A stretch of 64,000 nt of DNA from Ornithinimicrobium cryptoxanthini (GTDB taxonomy: Bacteria; Actinomycetota; Actinomycetes; Actinomycetales; Dermatophilaceae), in assembly GCF_023923205.1 (NCBI RefSeq), contig NZ_CP099490.1:2666001-2730000 (forward strand), read 5' to 3'. Below the pieces are notes generated by a model. The model saw only the letters and a list, made by a program, of their open reading frames with translations. It had not been told where the DNA came from and made no database searches. This document shows, piece by piece, positions 40,087 through 49,425 of the stretch. A program made the position numbers and the translations under genes. Numbering within the stretch: position 1 is the first letter of the stretch; every line of letters begins with the position of its first letter.

Positions 40087-40374
40087 GTGTTCGCGATCTT
40101 TGGTGGCTCGCTCAAGGGCGACCACTACGCCCCAGTCGCGCGCAGCTCGCTCCTCTTCCTCCCCGACGCCTCCGAGCGGGAGGCCCTCATCGGTGACGAG
40201 CGTTTCTTCGTCCCTGCCTATGTCGGCCCGTCGGGCTGGCTGGGGCTGAGCTTCCACCTCAACGGCGGCGTCGATGAGGTGGACTGGGTTGAGGTCGCCG
40301 AGCTCGTCGAGATGTCCTATCGCCTCACCGCGCCGGTCACGCTGGTGCGCGAACTGGACGCCCGGACCGGCTAA
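40087..40374 (+). pseudogene. N-terminally truncated MmcQ/YjbR-like gene
   Basis: 95 codons from a GTG. FVPAYVGPSGWLGLSF and VDWVEVAELVEMSYRLTAP match the C-terminal two thirds of MmcQ/YjbR (CyaY-fold) proteins of about 120-130 aa. In the same frame, homologous-looking residues (YSPSFFTRRVFAIFGG) continue upstream of the first possible start codon, but the rest of the N-terminus is missing and the ndk promoter lies there. It may be a decayed remnant or a shortened functional protein. Confidence 0.5.
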
Positions 40375-40389
40375 CCGACCTGGCCCGGC

Positions 40390-41220
40390 TCAGGCCACCA
40401 GCACCCCGGTGCCCAGCAGCGCGAACAGCACCAGCGCGAGGGCGATGCGATAGATCACGAACGGGGTGAACGTGTGAGTGGTGATGTAGCGCATGAACCA
40501 GGCGATGACCGCGAGCGCGACGACGAAGGCGATGCCCGTGGCGACCCAGATCTGGCCCCACTGCGGCGGAACCGCGTTGTCCGAGATCTTCAGCACCTGG
40601 TAGAAACCCGACCCGAGCACCGCGGGGATCGCCAGCAAGAAGCTGTAGCGGGCGGCCGTCTCGCGGCTGTAGCCCATGAACAGACCGGCGGCGATCGTCC
40701 CGCCGCTGCGGGAGACACCCGGGACCAGGGCCAGTGACTGGGCCAATCCATAGAGTATGCCGTCGCGCCAGGTGATCTCTCGCAGCTCCTTGGGGTGGGA
40801 GACCCGGGAGGCAAACCGGTCCGCGGCAAAGATCACCAGGGCGAACACTAGAAGCATTGTGGCGGTGAGCCACAGACTGCGCAGGTCGGTCTCGATGTAG
40901 TCCTGCAGCGTGAAGCCGAGCACCCCGATCGGGATCGAGCCGATGATGACCAGCCAGCCCATGCGGGCGTCCGGGTCGTTGCGCGGCACCCGGCCGGTCA
41001 GGGAGAGCGCCCACTGCCGGATGATCCGCACGATGTCCCGAAAGAAGAACACCAGGACCGCGGCCTCGGTGCCGAGCTGGCTGATGGCCGTGAACGCAGC
41101 GCCCGGGTCACCCGTGCCAAAGAGCTGACCGACGATCGAGATGTGCGCGCTGGAGCTGACCGGGAGGAACTCGGTGAGTCCCTGGACCAGGCCCAGGACG
41201 ATCGCCTCGAGATATCCCAT
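40390..41220 (-). CDS. uppP: Undecaprenyl-diphosphatase
   Basis: 276 aa, about eight membrane segments. Recycles undecaprenyl pyrophosphate for wall synthesis and gives bacitracin tolerance. Catalytic motifs [13 protein letters not shown] and [11 protein letters not shown]. Starts in the stop of the DUF4233 gene (TGATG), so it belongs to the ileS operon. Confidence 0.95.
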   Translation of the reverse strand: MGYLEAIVLGLVQGLTEFLPVSSSAHISIVGQLFGTGDPGAAFTAISQLGTEAAVLVFFFRDIVRIIRQWALSLTGRVPRNDPDARMGWLVIIGSIPIGVLGFTLQDYIETDLRSLWLTATMLLVFALVIFAADRFASRVSHPKELREITWRDGILYGLAQSLALVPGVSRSGGTIAAGLFMGYSRETAARYSFLLAIPAVLGSGFYQVLKISDNAVPPQWGQIWVATGIAFVVALAVIAWFMRYITTHTFTPFVIYRIALALVLFALLGTGVLVA

Positions 41221-41690
41221 CAGGTGGTGTCCTCACGTTCAGGGCGCTCGGTGGGGTCGGGATCGGGCACTCGCTCATCGGGATGCACGTTGCCGTGCTC
41301 GGCGATCCAGGCCCTGGTCATCTCCTCCATCTTGGGGCCCTGGACCAGGGCGAGCCCCCACAACGCGCCGAAGAGGACGGTGACGATCCCCATGGCGGTC
41401 AGCACGACGGTGCTCAGTGCGGTCAGCCCGAGGACGACCCACCCGAGGGTCAGTCCCCACGGGCGACGCAACGTCCCGGCCGCCACGATGGCCAGGACCG
41501 CCAGCGCGCAGGCGCCCGCCAGCAGCAGGTTGGCGCGGTCTGCCTCGCCGCCCTGGGTCAGCTCCAGCTGACGTGCCACCAGCCCGCCGAAGAACACGGT
41601 CATGGCCAGCCCGGCGAGGACGATCGAGGCCAGCCGGCGGGTCATCTTTCCGGGCACCCCGGAGAAGCGGATGTGTCGCAGCCAGGTCAC
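41220..41690 (-). CDS. DUF4233 membrane protein
   Basis: 156 aa, four membrane segments, then an acidic tail. It regularly follows folC in actinobacteria. [21 protein letters not shown] and [16 protein letters not shown] are family-like. GTG start overlapping the folC stop. Function unknown. Confidence 0.85.
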   Translation of the reverse strand: MTWLRHIRFSGVPGKMTRRLASIVLAGLAMTVFFGGLVARQLELTQGGEADRANLLLAGACALAVLAIVAAGTLRRPWGLTLGWVVLGLTALSTVVLTAMGIVTVLFGALWGLALVQGPKMEEMTRAWIAEHGNVHPDERVPDPDPTERPEREDTT

Positions 41691-43117
41691 GAGGGCAGGT
41701 CCCCCTGACCGTCGGCTCTCAGCAGCATGCGGACGTCGGCCACCGTGGTGATGGAGCCGGTGGCCAGGACTGCCCCTGTCATCCCGCCCTCGTCGGCCAG
41801 CCCGGCCGCGAGGTCGAGCGCGTCGGGCAGGTTCTCCACGACCGTCACCCGGTCCTCACCAAAGAGCTCGACCGCCATCTCCCCGAGCCGCTGTGGCGGG
41901 ATCGAGCGCGGCGAGGTGCTGCGGGAGACGACGATGTGGTCCAGCAGCGGCTCGAGCAGCTCGAGCATCGAGGAGGCGTCCTTCTCCTGCAGAATCGCCA
42001 CCACACCGACCAGCCGGTGGAAGGTGAAGGACTCTCGGATCGCCTCGCTCATCGCGGCGATGCCGGCCGGGTTGTGGGCGGCATCGACGATCACGGTGGG
42101 GCTGCGACGCACGACCTCCATCCGTCCCGGCGAGGTCACCCCCGCGAAGCCCTCCCGCACGACGTCGGCGTCCAGAGGCTGCTCGCCCCCGCCGACGAAC
42201 GCCTCGACGGCCGCGAGCGCCATCGCGGCGTTGTGCACCTGGTGCTCGCCGAACAGCGGCAGGAAGATGTCGGTGTAGTCTCCCGCCAGCCCGCGCAGCG
42301 AGATGAGCTGTCCACCGACGGCGATCTCTCGCTCGAGCACGCCATAGGCCAGACCTTCGACCTGCGCGACGGCGCCCACATCGTCGCAGCGCTCCAGGAG
42401 CAGCTGCATGACCTCGTTCTCCTGCACGCCGAGCACGGCGATCGCGTCGGACTTGATGATGCCCGACTTCTCGGTGGCGATGTCGATCAGGTTGTCCCCC
42501 AGCAGCCGGGTGTGGTCGATCGCCACGGGGGCCACGACGGCGACCGAGCCATCGGCCACGTTGGTCGCGTCCCAGGCGCCGCCGAGCCCGACCTCGACCA
42601 CGGCGACGTCGACCGGCGCGTCGGAGAACACGGCATAGGCCACGATCACCAGCAGCTCGAAATAGGTGATCCGCGGGCCACCCTCGGCAACCGACGTCTC
42701 GTCGACCATGTGCACGAACGGCATGACGTCGTCATACGCCGCCAAGAACCGCTCAGCGCTGACCGGCTCGCCGGCGATGCTGATGCGCTCGCGCACGTCG
42801 TGCAGGTGCGGGCTGGTGAACCGGCCGGTCTTCAGGCCCAGCTCGCGCAACAGCCGCTCCACCATCCGCGTGGTCGTGGTCTTGCCGTTGGTGCCGGTGA
42901 TGTGAATCATCGGGAAGTTGCGCTGCGGATGACCGAGCAGGTCCATCACCTGCGCCACCCGGTCAAGGGTCGGCTCGATGACGTTCTCGGGCGACCGCGC
43001 CAGGATCTCCTCGGTCACCTGTGCCATCCGCGCCGCGACCGCCGGGTCGACCTGCTGGCCGCCCGCACCCTCGCGCCTGCGACGCCGGTCGCCCGGGGTC
43101 TCACCTGAAAAGGTCAT
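41687..43117 (-). CDS. folC: Folylpolyglutamate synthase/dihydrofolate synthase
   Basis: 476 aa. Adds glutamate to dihydropteroate and folates. P-loop [13 protein letters not shown] near residue 75, [13 protein letters not shown], and [10 protein letters not shown]. Overlaps ileS and the DUF4233 gene by 4 bp on each side, so it is under the ileS T-box. Confidence 0.95.
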   Translation of the reverse strand: MTFSGETPGDRRRRREGAGGQQVDPAVAARMAQVTEEILARSPENVIEPTLDRVAQVMDLLGHPQRNFPMIHITGTNGKTTTTRMVERLLRELGLKTGRFTSPHLHDVRERISIAGEPVSAERFLAAYDDVMPFVHMVDETSVAEGGPRITYFELLVIVAYAVFSDAPVDVAVVEVGLGGAWDATNVADGSVAVVAPVAIDHTRLLGDNLIDIATEKSGIIKSDAIAVLGVQENEVMQLLLERCDDVGAVAQVEGLAYGVLEREIAVGGQLISLRGLAGDYTDIFLPLFGEHQVHNAAMALAAVEAFVGGGEQPLDADVVREGFAGVTSPGRMEVVRRSPTVIVDAAHNPAGIAAMSEAIRESFTFHRLVGVVAILQEKDASSMLELLEPLLDHIVVSRSTSPRSIPPQRLGEMAVELFGEDRVTVVENLPDALDLAAGLADEGGMTGAVLATGSITTVADVRMLLRADGQGDLPS

Positions 43118-46100
43118 CGCGCGTCCACCTTCGTGATCAACAGTTCCACAACACGGCCACCGTCCAGCGTCGCCGAGGTGGAGTATGACGTGATGCGGGG
43201 CTGGGTGCCCCCGTCCGGGTCAGTGCCACCGCCGAGGTTGTGCCTCGGGCCCTTGGGCAGCGGCGTGCCCGCCCCCGCGGCCCCGAACTGGACCGCCAGG
43301 GTCTCGGACATCACCAGGTCCTGGTGAGCCATCGCTGCGTCCCACACGTCGTCGTTGCCGACGACGGTCAGGCTGATCCGGTCGGTGATCTGCAGGCCGG
43401 CGTCCTTGCGGGCACCCTGCACCGCACGCACCAGGTCACGAGCCAGACCCTCGCGGGCCAGGTCCTCGGTCACCTGCGTGTCGAGCACGACGAAGCCGCC
43501 GCCCTGACCGCGCAGCATGGCCGTCGCCTGCGAGGTGCCCTCAGCCGTCTGCGCCACCACGGTCTCCAGGGTGAACTCGCCCTCGACCAGCTCCAGCCCG
43601 CCGGAGGTGACGGTGCCGTCCTCAGCCACCGACCAGTCACCGGACTTCGCGCCCTTGATCGCGGTCTGCACGTCCTTGCCCAGACGCGGCCCTGCCGCGC
43701 GTGCGTTGACCACCAGCTTCTGCTGCACCCCGAAGTCGGCTGCCGACGCGTCCGCCAGGTCCAGCACCACCACCTCTCGCACGTTGACCTCGTCACGCAC
43801 GATGTCAGCAAGCACCGACAGTCCCTGCGGGTGTGCGGTGGCCACGGTCAGCGTAGACAGCGGCAGGCGCACCCGCAGGCTCTCGGCCTTGCGCAGGCCC
43901 AGCGTCACCGAGCAGACCTCACGCACGGTGTCCATCGCCGCCACCAGGTCATCGTCCTGCGGCAGGTCCGACGCGTCCGGCCAGTCGGTCAGGTGCACCG
44001 ACTCGCCACCGGTGAGCCCTCGCCATACCTCCTCGGTCGTCAGCGGCAGCAGCGGCGCGGCGACCCGGCAGGTCACCTCGAGCACGGTGTAGAGCGTGTC
44101 GAACGCCGCCTCGTCCTCGGACCAGAAGCGGTCGCGAGAGCCGCGGATATACCAGTTGGTCAGCACGTCCACGAACGAGCGGACGGCGTCGCACGCCGAC
44201 GCGATGTGGAACGCGTCCTGCGCCTGCTGGACCTCGGTGACGAAGTCGGCCGTCTTGGCCAGGATGTAGCGATCCATCTCGTGCGTCGACGTCGTCGACC
44301 ACTTCGCCTCGTGCCCGGAGGCGTTGGCATAGAGGCCGAAGAAGTACCACGCGTTCCACAGCGGGATCAGCACCTGGCGCACCCCGTCGCGGATGCCCTG
44401 CTCCGTGACGACCAGGTTGCCACCGCGCAGGATCGGGCTGGACATCAGGAACCAGCGCATCGCGTCCGAGCCGTCGCGGTTGAACACCTCGCGTACGTCG
44501 GGATAGTTCTGCAGCGACTTGGACATCTTCTGCCCGTCGCTGCCGAGCACGATGCCGTGGCTGATGCAGGTCTCGAAGGCCGGCCGGTCGAACAGGGCCG
44601 CCGCCAGGACGTGCATCGTGTAGAACCAGCCGCGGGTCTGCCCGATGTATTCGACGATGAAGTCGGCCGGGTAGTGCTGCTCGAACCACTCGGTGTTCTC
44701 GAACGGGAAGTGCCACTGCGCGAACGGCATCGAGCCGGAGTCGAACCAGACGTCCAGCACGTCCTCGACGCGGCGCATCGTGGACCTGCCCGTGGGGTCG
44801 TCCGGGTTCGGGCGGGTCAGCTCGTCGACGAAGGGACGGTGCAGGTCGATCTCACCGTTGCGGTTGCGCGGCAGGGTGCCGAAGTCCTCCTCGATCTCGA
44901 TGAGCGAGCCATAGACGTCCGTGCGCGGATAGGTCGGATCGTCCGACTTCCACACCGGGATCGGGCTGCCCCAGAAGCGGTTCCGGCTGATCGACCAGTC
45001 CCGGGCGTTGGTCAGCCACTTGCCGAACTGGCCGTGCTTGACGTGCTCGGGCACCCAGGTGATGTCCTCGTTGGTGCGCAGCATCGTGTCCTTGAACTTC
45101 GTCACCTCGACGAACCAGGACGACACGCCCTTGTAGATCAGCGGCTCACGGCAGCGCCAGCAGTGGGGGTAGGAGTGGTCATAGGCCTCGCGGCGCAGCA
45201 GGACGGTGCCCTCGGTCACCGACCCGGTGTCCTGGTCCTCGCCCGTCCGGGCCGGGTCCTGCACCCGGGTGGCCGCCTTCAGGTGGTCGATGATCGGGGC
45301 GTTGGCATCGAAGACCAGCATCCCGGCATACTCCTTCACCGGAGCGGTGAACTGCCCGTCCGCGCCGACCGGCATGACCGCCTCGATGCCCTCGCGGTCG
45401 GTGACCACCTTGTCGTCCTCACCGAAGGCGCCGGCCGTGTGCACCAGACCGGAACCGTCTGTGGTGGTGACGAACTCGGCGACGACCAGGCGGTGGGCCC
45501 GCTCCCAGCCCTGGTAGTAGCTGAAGGGTGGCACGTAGGAACGCCCGGCCAGCTCGGCGCCGGTGAAGCGCCCGACCACCGCCGGGTCCTCTCCCAGCTC
45601 GTTCTTGTATGCCGGCACGCGGGCCTCGGCGAGCAGGTAGCGCTCGGTGCGGCCCGTGTGGTCGCTCTCGACGAGCACGTAGTCGATCTCCTCGCCGACC
45701 ATGATCGCCAGGTTGGACGGCAGGGTCCACGGGGTCGTGGTCCAGACGAGGGCCAGCGCACCCGTGAGGACGTCGTCGTCGGGGCCGTCCTCCTGCGCCG
45801 TCTCCTGGGGCAGGATCCGCAGGCCGACCGTCACGGCCGGGTCGCGACGGACCTGATAGACCTCCTCGTCCATCCGCAGCTCGTGGTTGGACAGCGGCGT
45901 CTCATCGTTCCAGCAGTAGGGCAGCACGCGGAAGCCCTCGTAGGCCAGCCCCTTGTCGTGCAGCTGCTTGAACGCCCAGATCACCGACTCCATGTATTGC
46001 GGGTTCATGGTCTTGTAGTCATTGTCAAAGTCGACCCAGCGGGCCTGGCGGGTGACGTACTCCTGCCAGTCGTCGGTGTATTTCAGCACCGACCCGCGGC

Positions 46101-46491
46101 ACTTGGCGTTGAACGCCTCGATGCCCAGCTCGAGGATCTCGTCCTTGGTCTTGATGCCGAGCTGGCTCATCGCCTCGAGCTCGGCGGGCAGGCCGTGGGT
46201 GTCCCAGCCGAAGCGGCGCTCGACGCGATGGCCGCGCATCGTCTGATAGCGCGGCACGACGTCCTTGACATAGCCGGTCAGCAGGTGGCCGTAGTGCGGC
46301 AGGCCGTTGGCGAAGGGCGGACCGTCGTTGAAGACGAACTCGTTGGACCCGTTGTCACCGGCCTCGCGCTGTTCGACGCTCTTGATGAACGTGTCGTTCT
46401 CGTCCCAGTACGCCAGGACAGCCTGCTCGAGGCTCGGGAAATCGGGGGACGGGGTCAGACCCTGTCCGGTCTCGGCCTTGGGATAGGTCAT
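43114..46491 (-). CDS. ileS: Isoleucyl-tRNA synthetase
   Basis: 1125 aa, the large (type 2) class I enzyme. HIGH-type motif [14 protein letters not shown] in [10 protein letters not shown], editing domain between them, and a C-terminal tRNA-binding domain. AGGAG lies 7 nt before the ATG at 46491 and MTYPKAE is a usual start, so this start is preferred; an ATG seven codons upstream (46512) is the alternative. The frame stays open through the T-box leader, but that part is regulatory RNA. Confidence 0.95.
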   Translation of the reverse strand: MTYPKAETGQGLTPSPDFPSLEQAVLAYWDENDTFIKSVEQREAGDNGSNEFVFNDGPPFANGLPHYGHLLTGYVKDVVPRYQTMRGHRVERRFGWDTHGLPAELEAMSQLGIKTKDEILELGIEAFNAKCRGSVLKYTDDWQEYVTRQARWVDFDNDYKTMNPQYMESVIWAFKQLHDKGLAYEGFRVLPYCWNDETPLSNHELRMDEEVYQVRRDPAVTVGLRILPQETAQEDGPDDDVLTGALALVWTTTPWTLPSNLAIMVGEEIDYVLVESDHTGRTERYLLAEARVPAYKNELGEDPAVVGRFTGAELAGRSYVPPFSYYQGWERAHRLVVAEFVTTTDGSGLVHTAGAFGEDDKVVTDREGIEAVMPVGADGQFTAPVKEYAGMLVFDANAPIIDHLKAATRVQDPARTGEDQDTGSVTEGTVLLRREAYDHSYPHCWRCREPLIYKGVSSWFVEVTKFKDTMLRTNEDITWVPEHVKHGQFGKWLTNARDWSISRNRFWGSPIPVWKSDDPTYPRTDVYGSLIEIEEDFGTLPRNRNGEIDLHRPFVDELTRPNPDDPTGRSTMRRVEDVLDVWFDSGSMPFAQWHFPFENTEWFEQHYPADFIVEYIGQTRGWFYTMHVLAAALFDRPAFETCISHGIVLGSDGQKMSKSLQNYPDVREVFNRDGSDAMRWFLMSSPILRGGNLVVTEQGIRDGVRQVLIPLWNAWYFFGLYANASGHEAKWSTTSTHEMDRYILAKTADFVTEVQQAQDAFHIASACDAVRSFVDVLTNWYIRGSRDRFWSEDEAAFDTLYTVLEVTCRVAAPLLPLTTEEVWRGLTGGESVHLTDWPDASDLPQDDDLVAAMDTVREVCSVTLGLRKAESLRVRLPLSTLTVATAHPQGLSVLADIVRDEVNVREVVVLDLADASAADFGVQQKLVVNARAAGPRLGKDVQTAIKGAKSGDWSVAEDGTVTSGGLELVEGEFTLETVVAQTAEGTSQATAMLRGQGGGFVVLDTQVTEDLAREGLARDLVRAVQGARKDAGLQITDRISLTVVGNDDVWDAAMAHQDLVMSETLAVQFGAAGAGTPLPKGPRHNLGGGTDPDGGTQPRITSYSTSATLDGGRVVELLITKVDAR

Positions 46492-46512
46492 CTGCGCGCT
46501 CCTGCTCGTCAT

Positions 46513-46706
46513 CAACTCGTCCACTTCCGTGCACGAGGACGACGTCGGGCGCCGCGGTACCACCTCGCTTGCCGTGTGCGGGCACACGACCGCTCTGGCC
46601 TCAGGCTGTGTCGGGCCCACCCGTCCGGTTCTAGTGAGGCCCTGGTGCAGGCCCGTTCTTCCGAAGGCTCGCCGCTGATGACGGCTCAAACGCCGGGTTC
46701 CATGCT
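46513..46706 (-). promoter_or_regulatory. Translational T-box riboswitch of ileS
   Basis: On the minus strand the leader contains the invariant T-box core TGGTACCGCG at 46553-46562 in the context GAGGTGGTACCGCGG. Upstream, AGCGGCGAGCC and CACTAGAACCGG belong to Stem I and its relatives; an ATC at 46677-46679 just before AGCGGCGAGC is the candidate isoleucine specifier. There is no terminator, but downstream of the T-box a hairpin TCGTCC (46537-46542)/GGACGA (46517-46522) lies next to the start codon, as expected for translational control. It should switch on the operon when uncharged tRNA-Ile accumulates. Confidence 0.85.
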
Positions 46707-46713
46707 ACCTCCC

Positions 46714-46742
46714 ATTCTGCTGGAGTCCGCGCACGCGGTAAA
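46714..46742 (-). promoter_or_regulatory. ileS operon promoter
   Basis: TTTACC (46737-46742) and CAGAAT (46714-46719) are spaced 17 bp and would start the transcript near 46706, just ahead of the T-box leader. Confidence 0.5.
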
Positions 46743-46789
46743 CCACTTTCCGGGTCCGCCGGCCCGTGCGGCCGTGGCACAGTGAGGAC

Positions 46790-48142
46790 ATGCCCGCGCT
46801 CCCCGACCGTCTGGCCGACCGGCTCATCACCGATCAGGATGTCGCGCGCACCTATGGGGTGGACGCCAGCCCGGGCTCGGTGGCACCCGCAGAGTTCACC
46901 GTCGTGCGCGCCCGGGACCGGGGCGACGTGGTCGAGGTGCTGACGTATGCCGCGGCGCACCGAGTCCCCGTCGTCGCGCAGGGTGCCCGCACCGCCACGA
47001 CCGGCTCGGCCGTCGCGCTCGAGGGCGGCATCGTGCTCAACACCGAAGCGATCAACCACGTGGAGATCGACCCGGTCGAACGGATCGCGGTGGTCGGCCC
47101 CGGGGTGGTCAACGGTGACCTCAAGAGCCAGCTGACGGCATACGACCTCGCCTATCCCCCAGACCCGGCGAGCTCGGGCTCGTGCACCATCGGCGGCAAT
47201 ATCGCCACGAATGCCGGCGGACTGTGCTGCGTGAAGTATGGCGTGACCGCCGACTACGTCCGCGGCCTGGAGGTGGTGCTCGCGGGCGGGGAGGTGATGC
47301 GGACCGGGCGGCGCACGGCCAAGGGCGTCACGGGTTATGACCTGACCGGCCTGTTCGTGGGGTCCGAGGGCACCCTCGGCGTGGTGACCGAGGCCGTGCT
47401 GCGACTGATCCCCGCGCCAGACCCCGCGCTGACGGTGCTGGCGGTGTTCGACACGCTCGAGGCGACGATGGCCGGGGTCGCCGCGCTGCGCGGGCAACGT
47501 CACACGCCGAGCCTGCTGGAGCTGCTCGACGGGCCCAGCATCACCGCGATCCAGGCCTTCGGCGACTATGGTTTCCCGCCCGGCGCCGGTGGCGTGCTGC
47601 TGGTCCAGTCCGACCGGATCGACCACGCCCACGAGGACGTGGTGGCATATGCCGAGGCGCTGGCGGCCGCGGGCGCCACCGACGTGGCAGTGGCCGACGA
47701 CCCTGCCGAGGCTGACCTGCTGTTGCAGGGGCGGCGTGCTCTGAACCCGGCGCTGGAGGCGCGGGGTCCCCGGATGATCGAGGACGTCTGCGTGCCGGTC
47801 GCGCGCCTCGGTGACCTGGTGCGCGCGGTCCACCAGATCGCCGAACGGCGCGGCCTGGAGTCCACCTGCAGCGGGCACGCGGGCGACGGCAACCTGCACC
47901 CCTGCTTCTTCTTCGACGACACCGACCCCGCGCAGGTCGATGCCGCACGCGGCGCCTTCGGTGACGTGGTCGAAGCCGCCTGGGCGCTCGGCGGCACGCT
48001 GACCGGCGAGCACGGTGTCGGGGTGCTGAAGGCACCCTGGCTCGAGGGCGAGCTCGGCGCCGCCGAGGTCGCGCGTCAGCGCGCGCTCAAGGCGTTCTTC
48101 GACCCGCTCGGGATCATGAACCCCGGTCGCGTCTTCCCCTGA
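46790..48142 (+). CDS. FAD-linked oxidase (glycolate/D-lactate dehydrogenase type)
   Basis: 450 aa. FAD-binding type 4 domain with SSGSCTIGGNIATNAGGL, then the C-terminal domain with GHAGDGNLHPCFFF and GEHGVGVLKAPWL. This is the GlcD-like group that oxidises 2-hydroxy acids. The substrate (glycolate, D-lactate or other) cannot be told from the sequence. CACAGT (46778-46783) ends 6 nt before the ATG. Confidence 0.88.
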   Translation: MPALPDRLADRLITDQDVARTYGVDASPGSVAPAEFTVVRARDRGDVVEVLTYAAAHRVPVVAQGARTATTGSAVALEGGIVLNTEAINHVEIDPVERIAVVGPGVVNGDLKSQLTAYDLAYPPDPASSGSCTIGGNIATNAGGLCCVKYGVTADYVRGLEVVLAGGEVMRTGRRTAKGVTGYDLTGLFVGSEGTLGVVTEAVLRLIPAPDPALTVLAVFDTLEATMAGVAALRGQRHTPSLLELLDGPSITAIQAFGDYGFPPGAGGVLLVQSDRIDHAHEDVVAYAEALAAAGATDVAVADDPAEADLLLQGRRALNPALEARGPRMIEDVCVPVARLGDLVRAVHQIAERRGLESTCSGHAGDGNLHPCFFFDDTDPAQVDAARGAFGDVVEAAWALGGTLTGEHGVGVLKAPWLEGELGAAEVARQRALKAFFDPLGIMNPGRVFP

Positions 48143-48156
48143 TCGCGTCCGGCCCG

Positions 48157-48225
48157 AGCGTGCACTTGCACTCTGGAGCCGGTTGCGCTCGGCGTGTCGT
48201 CGGCTGGAGCGTTCACGTGAACTCT
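48157..48225. repeat. Left paired-palindrome element (A-spacer-B)
   Basis: Two 18-bp near-palindromes, A (AGCGTGCACTTGCACTCT, 48157-48174) and B (AGCGTTCACGTGAACTCT, 48208-48225), flank a 33-bp spacer. The spacer itself can fold (AGCCG/CGGCT at its ends). A partner with the same layout lies on the other side of the nuclease gene. Confidence 0.75.
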
Positions 48226-48289
48226 CGGGCCGACCGGGCCGGCGCCTCACCCGGCCCGGTGGTTCGCCCGTGCCTGTGGATGACAACAG

Positions 48290-49261
48290 ATGGCCGGACC
48301 CGATTCCCGACACTCTGTGCTCGTGACTCGCCACACCACATTCGACACCACACGCCCGTTCCTGCGCCAGCAGGCACTCAAGGCCGGTCTGACCAAGCAC
48401 CAGCTCGACGGCCCCGCCTTTCACAGCATCTTTGGCAGCGTGCGGTTGTCCACGAGGATCGCCCTCGACACTCGCGCCCGGGCAGAGTCGGCGCTGCTCC
48501 TGGTCAACGGGGGCGTCGCAAGCCATCACACCGCAGCAGTCATCTGGGGAGGTGTCGTGCCAGACACCGCCCTCACCCACGTCACGGTGCCGGCAGATGA
48601 CGCCCGTCGCCACCGGCCAAACCTCAGGTGCCATGTTAGGTCGGTCCGTTGCACCCGTGCCCGCGGAGTCAGGGTGACCACGCCCGAGCAGACCTTCTAT
48701 GACCTGGCGGGCCACCTTGACCTCGTCGATCTCGTGGTGCTCGGCGACTCCCTCGTGCAGGCAGGAGCATCGACGCCCGCGCGTCTCACTCAGTTCGTGT
48801 CGTCACGTCGCTCGGCCCGGGCTCGCACGGCCGCGGCGCTAGTGCGCTCTGGTGTCGAGTCGCCGATGGAGACCCGCGTCCGCCTGATGATCGTGCTCGC
48901 GGGGTTGCCGGAGCCCGAGATCAACCTGACGATGAGGGCCGCTCAGGGCAGGGCCGTCTATCGCCTGGACCTCGCGTGGCCAGATCTTCGGCTCGCGGTG
49001 GAGTATGACGGGCGTCAGCACGCCGAGAGCCCTCACCAGTGGGGACGCGACGTGACCCGTCGCGAACACCTCGACGACGCTGGCTGGCGCGTCATCGCGC
49101 TGCGCGCCCCGGACGTCTATGACACTCCCTGGGAGTCTGTCCGCCGGATCATGGCCGCGATGGCGGCGAGGGGGTTCGAGACCGACGCCACCGAGTGCCC
49201 GGAGCCGTTCCGGGCGCAGTTCCCCGGCCGGCCCTGGCGAAGCAACGGTGTCGCGCGCTGA
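48290..49261 (+). CDS. AbiEi-like/DUF559 endonuclease-fold protein
   Basis: 323 aa. The N-terminal winged-helix part (RQQALKAGLTKHQLDGPAF, ASHHTAAVIWG) resembles AbiEi-type proteins. The C-terminal domain has the Vsr/DUF559 nuclease pattern: Asp in VYRLDLAWPDLRLAVEYDGR, then EYDGxxH and WRVIALRAPDVY. No partner toxin gene is adjacent. The ATG at 48290 is used; a GTG at 48323 (MTRHTTFDTTRPF) is an equally good start. It stands alone between two paired-palindrome elements, which suggests a link between the protein and those DNA motifs. Confidence 0.75.
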   Translation: MAGPDSRHSVLVTRHTTFDTTRPFLRQQALKAGLTKHQLDGPAFHSIFGSVRLSTRIALDTRARAESALLLVNGGVASHHTAAVIWGGVVPDTALTHVTVPADDARRHRPNLRCHVRSVRCTRARGVRVTTPEQTFYDLAGHLDLVDLVVLGDSLVQAGASTPARLTQFVSSRRSARARTAAALVRSGVESPMETRVRLMIVLAGLPEPEINLTMRAAQGRAVYRLDLAWPDLRLAVEYDGRQHAESPHQWGRDVTRREHLDDAGWRVIALRAPDVYDTPWESVRRIMAAMAARGFETDATECPEPFRAQFPGRPWRSNGVAR

Positions 49262-49290
49262 GCTGCGGCGCCCCGAGACCCATCGGCCAC

Positions 49291-49359
49291 AGCGTGCACG
49301 CGCACTCTCCAGCCGCCGACACGCCGACGCGCACCGGCCCCAGCGTTCAGGTGAACGCT
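49291..49359. repeat. Right paired-palindrome element (A-spacer-B)
   Basis: A (AGCGTGCACGCGCACTCT, 49291-49308) and B (AGCGTTCAGGTGAACGCT, 49342-49359) flank a 33-bp spacer, exactly the left element's spacing. The reverse complement of this spacer matches the left spacer at about 26 of 33 bases, so the spacers are inverted relative to each other while A and B keep their order. Confidence 0.75.
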
Positions 49360-49425
49360 GAGGCCGGTGAGGGGCGGGGTGCGCCGCGGGGCGAGGGACG
49401 CAGGTGACGTGGGCTCCAGCGCCGA

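Noticed and set aside
46492-46689. N-terminal extension of ileS by 66 residues
   Set aside because: This DNA contains the T-box core and the hairpin next to the start; a ribosome site precedes the later ATG.
43240-46785. 1181-codon plus-strand open frame opposite ileS
   Set aside because: Shadow of ileS; it also runs across the T-box leader and has no recognisable domain.
46631-48715. 694-codon minus-strand open frame across the FAD oxidase and DUF559 genes
   Set aside because: It spans two real genes and their gap, with low-complexity composition.
48290-49261. Toxin-antitoxin pair of the AbiE type
   Set aside because: Only the AbiEi-like fused protein is present; there is no AbiEii-type nucleotidyltransferase gene next to it.
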